Shown here: positions 1 to 6,808 of the stretch, piece after piece
How the letters are laid out: each line of letters begins with the position of its first letter
Position numbering within the stretch: the stretch's first letter is position 1
Notes under the pieces: generated by a model
What the model saw: the letters and a program-made list of their open reading frames with translations, nothing else
Told to the model about the DNA's origin: nothing
Databases searched by the model: none
Translations under genes and position numbers: made by a program
Assembly (NCBI GenBank): GCA_002373325.1
Contig: DFKI01000188.1
Span: 1-9,767 of the forward strand
Direction: 5' to 3'
Source of the DNA: Treponema sp. UBA3649
GTDB lineage: Bacteria; Spirochaetota; Spirochaetia; Treponematales; Treponemataceae
Length of the DNA: 9,767 bases

Positions 1-111
1 TTCTCACCGTAAATGAAAGCGGTTCCTCTTTTAAATTTGGATTTGCACTTGCCTTCTGCACAATGGATTTTGAAGATAGACAATTGATCTGCTTTGTAAT
101 ATAATTTTTCC
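1..111. other. window edge, unassigned; possible 3' end of an upstream gene
   Basis: Two readings compete here. On the + strand a frame is open from base 3 to a TAA at 102-104 (33 residues ending DRQLICFVI), which could be the C-terminus of a gene beginning outside the window. On the - strand a frame opens at ATG 113-111 (MEKLYYKADQ...) and runs off the left edge, but it has no Shine-Dalgarno site or promoter-like sequence before it. I recognise neither protein. The stretch also contains the promoter of the next gene (77-105). Confidence 0.3.
77..105 (+). promoter_or_regulatory. sigma70-type promoter of the alkD-like gene, predicted leaderless
   Basis: TAGACA at 77-82 (5 of 6 to the -35 consensus), a 17-bp spacer and a perfect TATAAT at 100-105. 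Six bases separate the -10 box from the ATG at 112, so the expected transcription start falls on or next to the start codon. There is no Shine-Dalgarno sequence. The frame has a TAA at 97-99, so the ATG is the only reasonable start. The two divergent promoters near 4.9 kb have the same -10/N6/ATG geometry. Confidence 0.65.
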
Positions 112-801
112 ATGACCATTTACGAAAGACTTCTTGAAGTGCAGGATTTGGAATACAAGGATTTCCAGAGCAAGCTTGTTCCGAACATTTCGCCGGACAC
201 GATGATTGGCGTGAGGACTCCGCAGCTGAGGGCGATTGCAAAGGAGTTTGCGAAGAGCGGGGATGCGAAGGAATTTCTTGAAAATCTTCCGCACAAATTT
301 TATGAAGAAAATCTCATGCACTTTTTTCTGATTGCGATGATAAAAGATTTTGACGAGTGCGTCAGGGAAGTCGAGAGGTTTCTTCCGTTCATTGACTGCT
401 GGCCTGTGTGCGATCAGTCGAGTCCGAAAGTGTTCAAGAAAAATCACGGGAAAATTCTTCCGCTCGTAAAAAAATGGATTTCCTCCGATCATGTGTACAC
501 GTCGCGTTTCGGAATGAGAATCCTGATGAATGAATTTTTGGACGAAGATTTTAAGAGCGAGTATTTGAAATGGGTCGCCTCAAAAATGCCTCCCTCAAAT
601 CTGGACGCTGACTATTACCTCAAGATGATGGTGGCGTGGTTTTTTGCGACTGCCCTTGCCAAACAATACGACGCGGCTCTTCCATTTATCGAGCGGAAAA
701 AACTTGAGCTCTGGACCCACAACAAGGCGATTCAGAAGGCGACGGAAAGTTTCAGGGTCTCGGACGAACACAAGGAATATTTACGCACGTTAAAAATCTG
801 A
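112..801 (+). CDS. AlkD-like DNA alkylation repair protein (HEAT-repeat DNA glycosylase)
   Basis: 229 aa, the usual length for the bacterial DNA alkylation repair family (AlkD/AlkC class, HEAT-like helical repeats). Family members remove N3- and N7-alkylated bases from DNA without base flipping. Visible hallmarks are the N-terminal block IGVRTPQLRAIAKEF (32-46), a WxxxD pair at W97/D101 that fits the aromatic and catalytic acid of AlkD, R132 or R136 in YTSRFGMRILM as the DNA-contacting arginine, the YYLKMMVAWFF helix (168-178), and the WTHNKAIQKATESFRVS block near the C-terminus (201-217). The start is forced by an in-frame stop just upstream. It appears monocistronic and is convergent with metH, with 15 bp between the stop codons. 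The family call is firm. The assignment of individual catalytic residues comes from pattern matching to AlkD. Confidence 0.88.
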   Translation: MTIYERLLEVQDLEYKDFQSKLVPNISPDTMIGVRTPQLRAIAKEFAKSGDAKEFLENLPHKFYEENLMHFFLIAMIKDFDECVREVERFLPFIDCWPVCDQSSPKVFKKNHGKILPLVKKWISSDHVYTSRFGMRILMNEFLDEDFKSEYLKWVASKMPPSNLDADYYLKMMVAWFFATALAKQYDAALPFIERKKLELWTHNKAIQKATESFRVSDEHKEYLRTLKI

Positions 802-816
802 CTTTCATGGCTGCTT

Positions 817-3345
817 TTATCCGCAGATGCTCTGGGCATATTTTACGCTTTCCATCGCGTCCTTCGTGTATGCGTCGGCATGGATTTTGTCCGCATAATC
901 CTGATTCAAGACGGCTCCTCCGACAAAGACCTTGCACCACGGGGCCTTTTCGTGAAGCTGCCTTATTGTCTCCTCCATCGCACCGACCGTCGTCGTCATC
1001 AATGCGGAAAGTCCTGCAAGAGGAGCGTGCTCTTTTATGACTGCCTCCACAATCGCTTCCGGGGGAACGTCCTTTCCCATGTCTATCACGCGGAATGAGT
1101 AATTTTCCAAAAGGACTTTGACGATGTTTTTTCCGATGTCGTGGATGTCGCCCTTAACCGTCGCAATCACAATCGGTCCCTTTTTCTCTCCGGTCACGCC
1201 TTTTTTCTCAAGGTCATCCTTTATCACCGCGAAGGCCTCTTTAGCTGCGTCCGCCGCCATCAAAAGCTGGGGGAGATAGGCTTTTTTATTTTCAAAATCT
1301 TTTCCTATTATATCAAGCGCTGGGATTATCTTCGTGTTGATTACATCCATTGCAGTCATTGATTCCTGGTCTCCGCTTCCCTCAAGAAGTTTGCGCGTCT
1401 CGGATTTTGAGACTTCCTTGAGCCCCTTGATGATTGCCTTTGTAAGCGGATGAAGATTGTCCTGCGTCTCTGATTTTTGCGCTGAGTCAGTTTGTGAAGG
1501 TGCCGCCGCTTGCATGGAAGAAACCCGCTCGGAATATTTTTCCGCGAAGCCGATGTAGGAAAGACACTGCGGGTCCATGCCGCTCAAAGTTTTAAAGCAG
1601 GTCCACGCCTTCATCATCTCGCTTGCGTTCGGATTCATGATTGCCGCGCTCAGTCCGTTTTGCATCGCCATCGTAAAAAAGATTGACGTGATGTGCTCGC
1701 GGAGGGGAAGACCGAAAGAGACGTTTGACACGCCGAGGATTGTGAGCCCGTGTTTTTTTTCCTTCACATATTTTACCGTGGCAAGAGTCGCGATCGCCGC
1801 CTGGTCATTCGCGCTTACGGTCATTGCAAGCGGATCAATGATGATGTCCCTTTCACTGATTCCGTACTCTTTTGCCCTTGCATAGATTTTCTCAACGACG
1901 GCGATTCTCTCGTCCGCATTTTCCGCGATTCCGTTTTCATCAAGGGCCAGGGCTACGACCATGCCACCGTATTTTTTTACGAGCGGGAAGATTTGCTCCA
2001 TGACTTCCTCTTTCCCGTTCACGGAATTTATGAGCGGCTTTCCGTTGTAGAGGCGAAGAGCTTTTTCCATCGTGACGGGATCCGACGTGTCAATCTGCAG
2101 GGGCAAATCACTTACGCTCTGAATCTCCTTGATGACGGACTGCATCATCTTGCACTCATCAATTTCAGGAAGTCCCACGTTCACGTCCAAAACCTGCGCG
2201 CCCTTTTCCTCCTGCGTGATTGCCTCATTCAGAATGTAGGAAATGTCGTTGTCCTTGAGTGCCTGCTTGAGTTTTTTCTTTCCCGTGGGATTGATTCTTT
2301 CGCCAATCAGAACCGGCTCCCTTCCGAACTCCACGATTTTTGTCCCCGAACTTATCACGGATTTTTTTTGCCGCATGAACTGGGGATTTTTGTGTTTTTT
2401 CGGAAAAGGGATTCCCTGTGTTTTTTGTACGAGCCGCTTTATGAAAAATGGATCCGACCCGCAGCATCCACCGGCGATGGCAGCACCTTCCTTGCAGAAT
2501 GAGCTCACGATGTCGGAGAACTCCTCTGCCCCCACGTCGTAAATTGTCTTTCCGTTCTCGCTTTTCGGTAAGCCCGCGTTTGGTTTTACGAGCACCGGGA
2601 GATTCGTGGAGTTTAAAAGCCGGGTTACAATCGGTTTCATCTGCTCAGGACCAAGGCTGCAGTTCAATCCTAGAGCGGAGACTCCGAGACTTTCCAAAAC
2701 GGCGGCACAGATTTCAGGCGAGCTTCCTGTCAGAGTTTTTTGTCCCTCGTCATAAACCATTGACGCGATGATGGGGATGGTAAAATCAGCTTCCTCCATG
2801 GATTCCTTTGCTGCGATGATTGCTGCCTTTGCCTCGTACAAATCATTCATTGTTTCTATTAGAATCAGGTCGGGCTTGTGCCTGAGAGCGATGTCGAAGC
2901 TGGTTTTGAAAAGTTTTACTGCATCCTCAAATTCCAAGTCTCCGAGCGGCTTCAAGAGTTTTCCGCATGAGCCTATGTCAAAAGCGATGAAGCGTGGGAC
3001 AGGATTTTTTTCGGACGACTCATTTTGGATTTCGCTCTCTTTTTCAAAAATCATCCTTCGTGCCTTGTTCGCATTTTCAAAGGCGGCTGCGATGATTTTT
3101 TCAAGAGGATATCTTCCGTTCGCACCGTCAAACTTTGTGATGAAAGCTCCGAATGTGTTTGTGTTGATTATGTTGGAGCCCGCAAGAAAATATCCGTACT
3201 CCAGCTCCACGATTTTTTCAGGATGCTCGATGTTCCAGTTCTCAGGAAGTTCCCCGGGCTTCAATCCCTGTGCCTGTAAAACGGAGCCTGTTCCGCCGTC
3301 AAAAAATAAAATCTGATTTCCCAAACATTCGCTAAAAGTTTTCAT
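817..3345 (-). CDS. metH: cobalamin-dependent methionine synthase, catalytic part (no reactivation domain)
   Basis: 842 aa. It transfers the methyl group of 5-methyl-tetrahydrofolate to homocysteine through enzyme-bound cobalamin, in the cytoplasm. Domains in order: homocysteine S-methyltransferase barrel (about 1-310) with zinc ligands C229 (LNCS) and C294/C295 (GGCCG); pterin-binding barrel (about 340-600) with IGERINPTG at 347-355; a Gln/Ser/Ala-rich linker (about 608-632); helical cap (about 633-720); and a Rossmann cobalamin domain (about 724-842) with the DxHxxG lower-ligand motif at D733, H735 and G738. Full-length MetH is about 1,200 aa and ends in an AdoMet-binding reactivation domain. 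That part is absent here and is encoded by the gene just upstream. ATG 3345 lies 5 bp beyond the upstream stop codon, with AAGG before it. It is the last gene of metF-activation-metH and looks intact. Confidence 0.93.
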   Translation of the reverse strand: MKTFSECLGNQILFFDGGTGSVLQAQGLKPGELPENWNIEHPEKIVELEYGYFLAGSNIINTNTFGAFITKFDGANGRYPLEKIIAAAFENANKARRMIFEKESEIQNESSEKNPVPRFIAFDIGSCGKLLKPLGDLEFEDAVKLFKTSFDIALRHKPDLILIETMNDLYEAKAAIIAAKESMEEADFTIPIIASMVYDEGQKTLTGSSPEICAAVLESLGVSALGLNCSLGPEQMKPIVTRLLNSTNLPVLVKPNAGLPKSENGKTIYDVGAEEFSDIVSSFCKEGAAIAGGCCGSDPFFIKRLVQKTQGIPFPKKHKNPQFMRQKKSVISSGTKIVEFGREPVLIGERINPTGKKKLKQALKDNDISYILNEAITQEEKGAQVLDVNVGLPEIDECKMMQSVIKEIQSVSDLPLQIDTSDPVTMEKALRLYNGKPLINSVNGKEEVMEQIFPLVKKYGGMVVALALDENGIAENADERIAVVEKIYARAKEYGISERDIIIDPLAMTVSANDQAAIATLATVKYVKEKKHGLTILGVSNVSFGLPLREHITSIFFTMAMQNGLSAAIMNPNASEMMKAWTCFKTLSGMDPQCLSYIGFAEKYSERVSSMQAAAPSQTDSAQKSETQDNLHPLTKAIIKGLKEVSKSETRKLLEGSGDQESMTAMDVINTKIIPALDIIGKDFENKKAYLPQLLMAADAAKEAFAVIKDDLEKKGVTGEKKGPIVIATVKGDIHDIGKNIVKVLLENYSFRVIDMGKDVPPEAIVEAVIKEHAPLAGLSALMTTTVGAMEETIRQLHEKAPWCKVFVGGAVLNQDYADKIHADAYTKDAMESVKYAQSICG

Positions 3346-3350
3346 GCCGA

Positions 3351-4004
3351 TTACCTTGTCTGAAATTTTTCCAAGTCCTCATAGATTCCGACAAAAGCCG
3401 TGACGGATTTTTCCGGGGACATAATCAAAGAGTCGTTCAGTGTGAGCGCGAGATTTTTCTGGCAGTCCAAAAGTTCAAAGAAAATTTTCTGTACCTCAAG
3501 GCTCACGTCTCCATATCCGGGACTGAACCTCGGACGGATTGCGTTTTGATTTTTTGCTTCCTCGCTCTTAAAAAAATCCTGTAGCGTCTCAACGTAGCGT
3601 TCAATGAACATCGCTCCCGCTGCCTGAAGCATCACCGACTTTGCCGGATTTATCTTTGAGTTTTTTTGAATGAGCCTGTCCACCTCGGGACCCAATGTCG
3701 CCGCGAACAAAATTACGCTGTGGCAGTTTTTTAAATTCACAGAAAGATGGTGGCTCTGGATTTCCTTTCCCGCGAATCTGATTTTTTCCTCCGCACCAAG
3801 CTCAAGAGGAAATTTTGCATAGACCGAGCGGCAGTTCATTTTTTCAGAGACATCCTTCGCGGCGGACTTTGCAAGCTCCTCCATCTGTGAGTCGGAGATT
3901 TTTTCTCCCTGCAAGATTTCTTTTGAAAATCCAGCGTAACGGAAAAGCTCGGGGAAGTCTGGCTCAATCTCTCTGGAAGTCAATCTGTGCCGGAAGACAA
4001 TCAT
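3351..4004 (-). CDS. stand-alone methionine synthase reactivation protein (MetH activation-domain family)
   Basis: 217 aa from ATG 4004. It matches the vitamin-B12-dependent methionine synthase activation domain, which in full-length MetH binds AdoMet and re-methylates cobalamin after accidental oxidation. The best signature is RPRFSPGYGD (157-166), the AdoMet-binding RxxxSPGYG pattern, followed by LTLNDSLIMSPEKSVTAFVGI-like residues at 187-207. An AATLGPEVD stretch (101-109) is typical of the separately encoded versions. The ATG overlaps the metF stop codon as ATGA, suggesting translational coupling. A GTG three codons upstream (4013) is possible but less attractive. Its position directly before a MetH that lacks this domain makes the partnership nearly certain. 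In E. coli the electron donor is flavodoxin. The donor here is not visible in the window. Confidence 0.87.
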   Translation of the reverse strand: MIVFRHRLTSREIEPDFPELFRYAGFSKEILQGEKISDSQMEELAKSAAKDVSEKMNCRSVYAKFPLELGAEEKIRFAGKEIQSHHLSVNLKNCHSVILFAATLGPEVDRLIQKNSKINPAKSVMLQAAGAMFIERYVETLQDFFKSEEAKNQNAIRPRFSPGYGDVSLEVQKIFFELLDCQKNLALTLNDSLIMSPEKSVTAFVGIYEDLEKFQTR

Positions 4005-4873
4005 ATTTTCCACTTTATAATAGAAGAAAGATTCTCAAGGATTTTCTGCGCGACAATCGGTTTGTTCATCGAGTAAATGTGGATGTGATTGATTCCGTTC
4101 GCAAAAAGATCGATTATCTGGTCTGTGGCGTAGGCGATTCCTGCCTGAAGCATTGCGTCCGGGGCATTTCCGAATCTGTCCACGATGGAAAGAAAACGTG
4201 GCGGCATGATTGCACCTGAAAGTTTTATGGCGCGCTCAACTTGCTTTGCGTTTGTTATGGGCATGATTCCCGGAATGATTGGCGCGGTGATTCCCTTTTC
4301 GCGGACCCTGTACAAAAATTTATAATGGATGTTGTTGTCAAAAAACATTTGCGTCGTAAGATACTCGCATCCCGCGTCAATTTTCTTTTTCAGATTGTCA
4401 ATGTCCTCGATGGAATTCTCCGACTCAGGATGTCCCTCGGGATAACACGCTCCCCCGACACAGAATCCTCCGAAATCGGAAATGTCCTTGGCAAGATCGC
4501 TCGCATGATGATACTGGAGATTGCCCATATCAAATCCCTCGGGAATGTCACCGCGGAGGGCAAGGATGTTTTCGATGCCTGCTTCCCTTAGTTTTTTGAG
4601 CTGCTCCTTTACGAGTTCCCTTGTCGATGAGATGCAGGTAAGATGCGCGATTGCCGTAACATTTTTGTCGCACTGGATGTGTTTTGCGATGGAGACTGTA
4701 TGCGCGCTTGTTCCTCCACCGGCCCCATAGGTAACGCTCATGTAGGACGGATTCAAATCAGCAATCTTTTCGACCGCCTCTTCCACGGTTTTATATGAAG
4801 CATCTGTTTTCGGAGGAAAGACCTCAACTGATAAAGTCGGGTGCGGTGATTTTAAGACATCAATTACTTTCAT
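4001..4873 (-). CDS. metF: 5,10-methylenetetrahydrofolate reductase
   Basis: 290 aa, the normal length for the bacterial FAD-dependent enzyme. It reduces 5,10-methylene-tetrahydrofolate to 5-methyl-tetrahydrofolate, the methyl donor for the MetH encoded downstream. Visible residues: the catalytic glutamate in SVEVFPPK (E17, equivalent to E. coli Glu28), SVTYGAGG (46-53), the RGD aspartate D109 (equivalent to Asp120), YPEGHP (144-149), TQMFFDN with Q175, PGIMPI (201-206), and IHIYSMN near the C-terminus. It is the first gene of a three-gene operon, and its TGA overlaps the next ATG. There is no Shine-Dalgarno site: an in-frame TAA at 4888-4886 blocks any upstream start, and the ATG sits 6 nt after a -10 box, so translation is predicted to be leaderless. 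Confidence 0.95.
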   Translation of the reverse strand: MKVIDVLKSPHPTLSVEVFPPKTDASYKTVEEAVEKIADLNPSYMSVTYGAGGGTSAHTVSIAKHIQCDKNVTAIAHLTCISSTRELVKEQLKKLREAGIENILALRGDIPEGFDMGNLQYHHASDLAKDISDFGGFCVGGACYPEGHPESENSIEDIDNLKKKIDAGCEYLTTQMFFDNNIHYKFLYRVREKGITAPIIPGIMPITNAKQVERAIKLSGAIMPPRFLSIVDRFGNAPDAMLQAGIAYATDQIIDLFANGINHIHIYSMNKPIVAQKILENLSSIIKWKI

Positions 4874-4879
4874 AAGTCT

Positions 4880-4908
4880 ACTATATTACATTCATGCTTT
4901 TGTTGCAA
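4880..4908 (-). promoter_or_regulatory. metF operon promoter (left arm of divergent pair)
   Basis: Read on the minus strand: TTGCAA (4908-4903) as -35, a 17-bp spacer, TATAGT (4885-4880) as -10, then six bases to the metF ATG at 4873. The -35 hexamer is its own reverse complement and is also correctly placed for the btuF promoter on the other strand. Confidence 0.65.
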
Positions 4909-4912
4909 TAAA
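4899..4912. promoter_or_regulatory. shared palindromic -35 / candidate operator between metF and btuF
   Basis: TTTGTTGCAATAAA is an imperfect 14-bp palindrome (all but one pair match) centred between 4905 and 4906. That centre is equidistant, 32.5 bp, from the first base of both start codons (4873 and 4938). It could be only the overlapping -35 box, or also the site of a regulator controlling both operons together. Confidence 0.45.
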
Positions 4913-4931
4913 GTTTTGTTTTGATTATACT
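4903..4931 (+). promoter_or_regulatory. btuFCD operon promoter (right arm of divergent pair)
   Basis: TTGCAA (4903-4908) as -35, a 17-bp spacer, TATACT (4926-4931) as -10, then six bases to the ATG at 4938. No Shine-Dalgarno sequence precedes the gene. The predicted mRNA begins at about the start codon, so no 5' leader could hold a cobalamin riboswitch. Confidence 0.65.
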
Positions 4932-4937
4932 GTGTTT

Positions 4938-5798
4938 ATGAAAAATTTGAAAAAATCTGCCGCCGTCCTTATCCGCTTTTTTATGATTGCCTTGCTGATT
5001 TCATGCGGCAAATCAAATGTAAAATCAGAAAAAAAATCTGACGTGAGGATTGTTTCCCTGGGACCTTCCGCAACTGAAATTCTTTTTGCCATCGGTGCGA
5101 AGGATGAGCTTGTGGCAAGGACAGATTTGTGCGACTTTCCTGACGAAGCGAAAAATGTTCCGTCCGTCGGTGGATTTTCCGGCAACACAATCAGCCTTGA
5201 GTCAATCCTTTCTTTTGAGCCGACCCTTGTTTATCTTTTTGCCGGTATGCATGATTTTTTAATCGAGCCTTTGGAAGCGGCGGACATTCAGGTTTATGTC
5301 TCGAACGCGAACTCCATTGACGCTGTGAAATCCGAAATCCTTGACATGGGAAAAATCACGGGGCATGAAAAAGAGGCTCGGAACGTCGTAAAGGAAATGG
5401 ACAGAAAACTTGATGAGGCTAAAAAAATCACCGAGAAAAAATCCGGGGGCAATGGCGAGAACGCTCCGAAAGTGTATTGGGAAATTTGGCATGAGCCTAT
5501 GATGAGCGTCGGAAGGGATTCTTTTATCAATGACATCATCCTGCGGGCTGGAGGAAAAAATATTTTTGCCGGTGAGGAATCCGCCTATCCGATGGTGAGC
5601 GAGGAAGCCGTCCTTTATGCGGAGCCCGATTTTATTTTTTACACCGGTGACGGAATGGGCGGCGGAAAGCCTTCCGAAAATCTTAGCGCGCCGAAAGGGA
5701 TTTTTTTTATGGGGGATGACGACGGATTTGTCCGCTCTTCTCCACGTGCCGCCGACGCTGTTTTAAAGCTTTCGAAAATCATCTGGGAAGAAAAGTGA
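4938..5798 (+). CDS. btuF: cobalamin-type ABC transporter substrate-binding lipoprotein
   Basis: 286 aa from ATG 4938. It is a periplasmic-binding-protein-2 family lipoprotein that would capture a corrinoid and deliver it to the permease encoded next. The signal peptide is basic (MKNLKK), followed by a hydrophobic stretch and a lipobox LISC with C23 as the predicted lipidated residue. The mature part begins with a charged Lys/Ser linker, then the family core VRIVSLGPSATEILFAIGA (about 34-52), a TDLCDFP motif of the kind seen in BtuF-like proteins, PSVGGF, and YWEIWHEPMMSVGRDSFINDII later. A GTG two codons upstream (4932) would fall before the expected transcript start and is rejected. Heme or siderophore binding is possible within this family. 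The divergent B12-dependent methionine operon is the main argument for cobalamin. Confidence 0.8.
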   Translation: MKNLKKSAAVLIRFFMIALLISCGKSNVKSEKKSDVRIVSLGPSATEILFAIGAKDELVARTDLCDFPDEAKNVPSVGGFSGNTISLESILSFEPTLVYLFAGMHDFLIEPLEAADIQVYVSNANSIDAVKSEILDMGKITGHEKEARNVVKEMDRKLDEAKKITEKKSGGNGENAPKVYWEIWHEPMMSVGRDSFINDIILRAGGKNIFAGEESAYPMVSEEAVLYAEPDFIFYTGDGMGGGKPSENLSAPKGIFFMGDDDGFVRSSPRAADAVLKLSKIIWEEK

Positions 5799-6808
5799 AG
5801 TCTGGAAATGGAAAGTCGGAAAGGAAAAGTCTCTCGTTGCTATGGAAAACGCTTCCGTGTTTTTTCCTTTTGCTTCTTTGCGTGATTGCCCTGGGCCTTG
5901 GGACAAAATCAATTTCTCCATTTTCCATTTTTTCCGAAACAATCTCAAAAACAGATTTTGTCATCTTAGTGAAAATCCGACTTCCGCGAATTTTACTCAG
6001 CGTGATTTGCGGCTCGCTTTTGGGTGGGACAGGCGCTGTTTTCCAAGGCTTTTTCAGAAATCCACTTGCGGATCCGGGCATTATGGGAGTGTGTTCGGGA
6101 GCGACTTTCGGTGCTGTTTTATCCGGCCTGATTCCTTTGTCCGCTTTTTCTTTTTTCAGTCACACGAGTTTTTTTGCATTTGCGGGAGCACTGCTTTCTG
6201 CCCTGTGCGTTTTTCTTTTTTCAAAATTTTTCAGGGAATCTTCCAGCGTCACTTTGCTTCTTTCGGGTACGGCGGTCGGAACTTTTTTTTCCGCGCTTGC
6301 CTCAATCATTTTGCTGACACACGAGAGCGACCTGCATTCTTTTTACGTGTGGACGACGGGAAGTTTTAACGCGAAGGGATGGAAGGAATTTTGCACGTTC
6401 ATAATTCCCTCGCTTTTGTCCCTGGTTTTGCTTGAGCTTTCATCAAGGCATCTGGACGTTTTGGTGTGCGGGGAAAAATCTGCTCAAACACTGGGACTGA
6501 ATTATGGGTTCGTGAAAAATTACGTTTTGATTTCAGGCTCCCTTGCCACAAGCTGCGCGGTCTGTTCCGGTGGCATCATCTCTTTTGTCGGACTGATTGC
6601 ACCTCACGTCGCACGGAAAATCTACGGGCCCCTTCACAAAACTTTGATTTTTGAGAGCATGATTTACGGCGCAATTTTGATGCTCGTAGCTGACACTCTT
6701 TCGAGAACCGTCGTCTCTCCTTCCGAACTTCCAGTCGGAATTATCACGTCTCTTGTGGGAGTTCCTTGCTTTGTCGCAGTGCTTTTTAAAATGGGCAGGG
6801 AGAGATGA
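5795..6808 (+). CDS. btuC: cobalamin-type ABC transporter permease (FecCD/BtuC family)
   Basis: 337 aa, strongly hydrophobic with many membrane spans, the usual length for the family. It forms the homodimeric inner-membrane channel. Hallmarks: RLPR (62-65) before the second helix, the diagnostic FRNPLADPGIMG block (87-98), SAQTLGL (229-235) in the cytoplasmic loop that contacts the ATPase, and GGIISFVGLIAPHVAR (259-274). The C-terminus has the LPVGIITSLVGVPCF pattern. The start is GTG, overlapping the btuF stop codon as GTGA, with a weak purine stretch upstream, so translation is probably coupled to btuF. Iron-siderophore and heme permeases share these motifs, so the substrate is inferred from context. 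Confidence 0.83.
   Translation: MKSGNGKSERKSLSLLWKTLPCFFLLLLCVIALGLGTKSISPFSIFSETISKTDFVILVKIRLPRILLSVICGSLLGGTGAVFQGFFRNPLADPGIMGVCSGATFGAVLSGLIPLSAFSFFSHTSFFAFAGALLSALCVFLFSKFFRESSSVTLLLSGTAVGTFFSALASIILLTHESDLHSFYVWTTGSFNAKGWKEFCTFIIPSLLSLVLLELSSRHLDVLVCGEKSAQTLGLNYGFVKNYVLISGSLATSCAVCSGGIISFVGLIAPHVARKIYGPLHKTLIFESMIYGAILMLVADTLSRTVVSPSELPVGIITSLVGVPCFVAVLFKMGRER

Noticed and set aside
31..492. 153-residue minus-strand frame over the alkD-like gene
   Set aside because: Basic, low-complexity shadow of a well-supported + strand gene.
796..840. Possible terminator between the alkD-like gene and metH (ATCTG...CAGAT, GCAG/CTGC, short T-run)
   Set aside because: Stems are only 4-5 bp with long loops and mutually exclusive pairings. 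This is not enough to call a terminator.
1750..3316. Long + strand open frames opposite metH (1750-2502 and 2768-3316)
   Set aside because: They are antisense to a clearly conserved MetH, have Phe/Cys/Ser/Arg-rich compositions typical of shadow frames, and lack ribosome sites.
4005..4013. GTG start at 4013 for the reactivation protein
   Set aside because: ATG 4004 gives the ATGA overlap with the metF stop, matching the overlaps in the divergent operon. The GTG adds only three residues and has no better ribosome site.
4874..4937. Cobalamin or SAM riboswitch before metF or btuF
   Set aside because: The interval is 64 bp, is filled by two promoters, and shows no conserved box or multi-stem fold.
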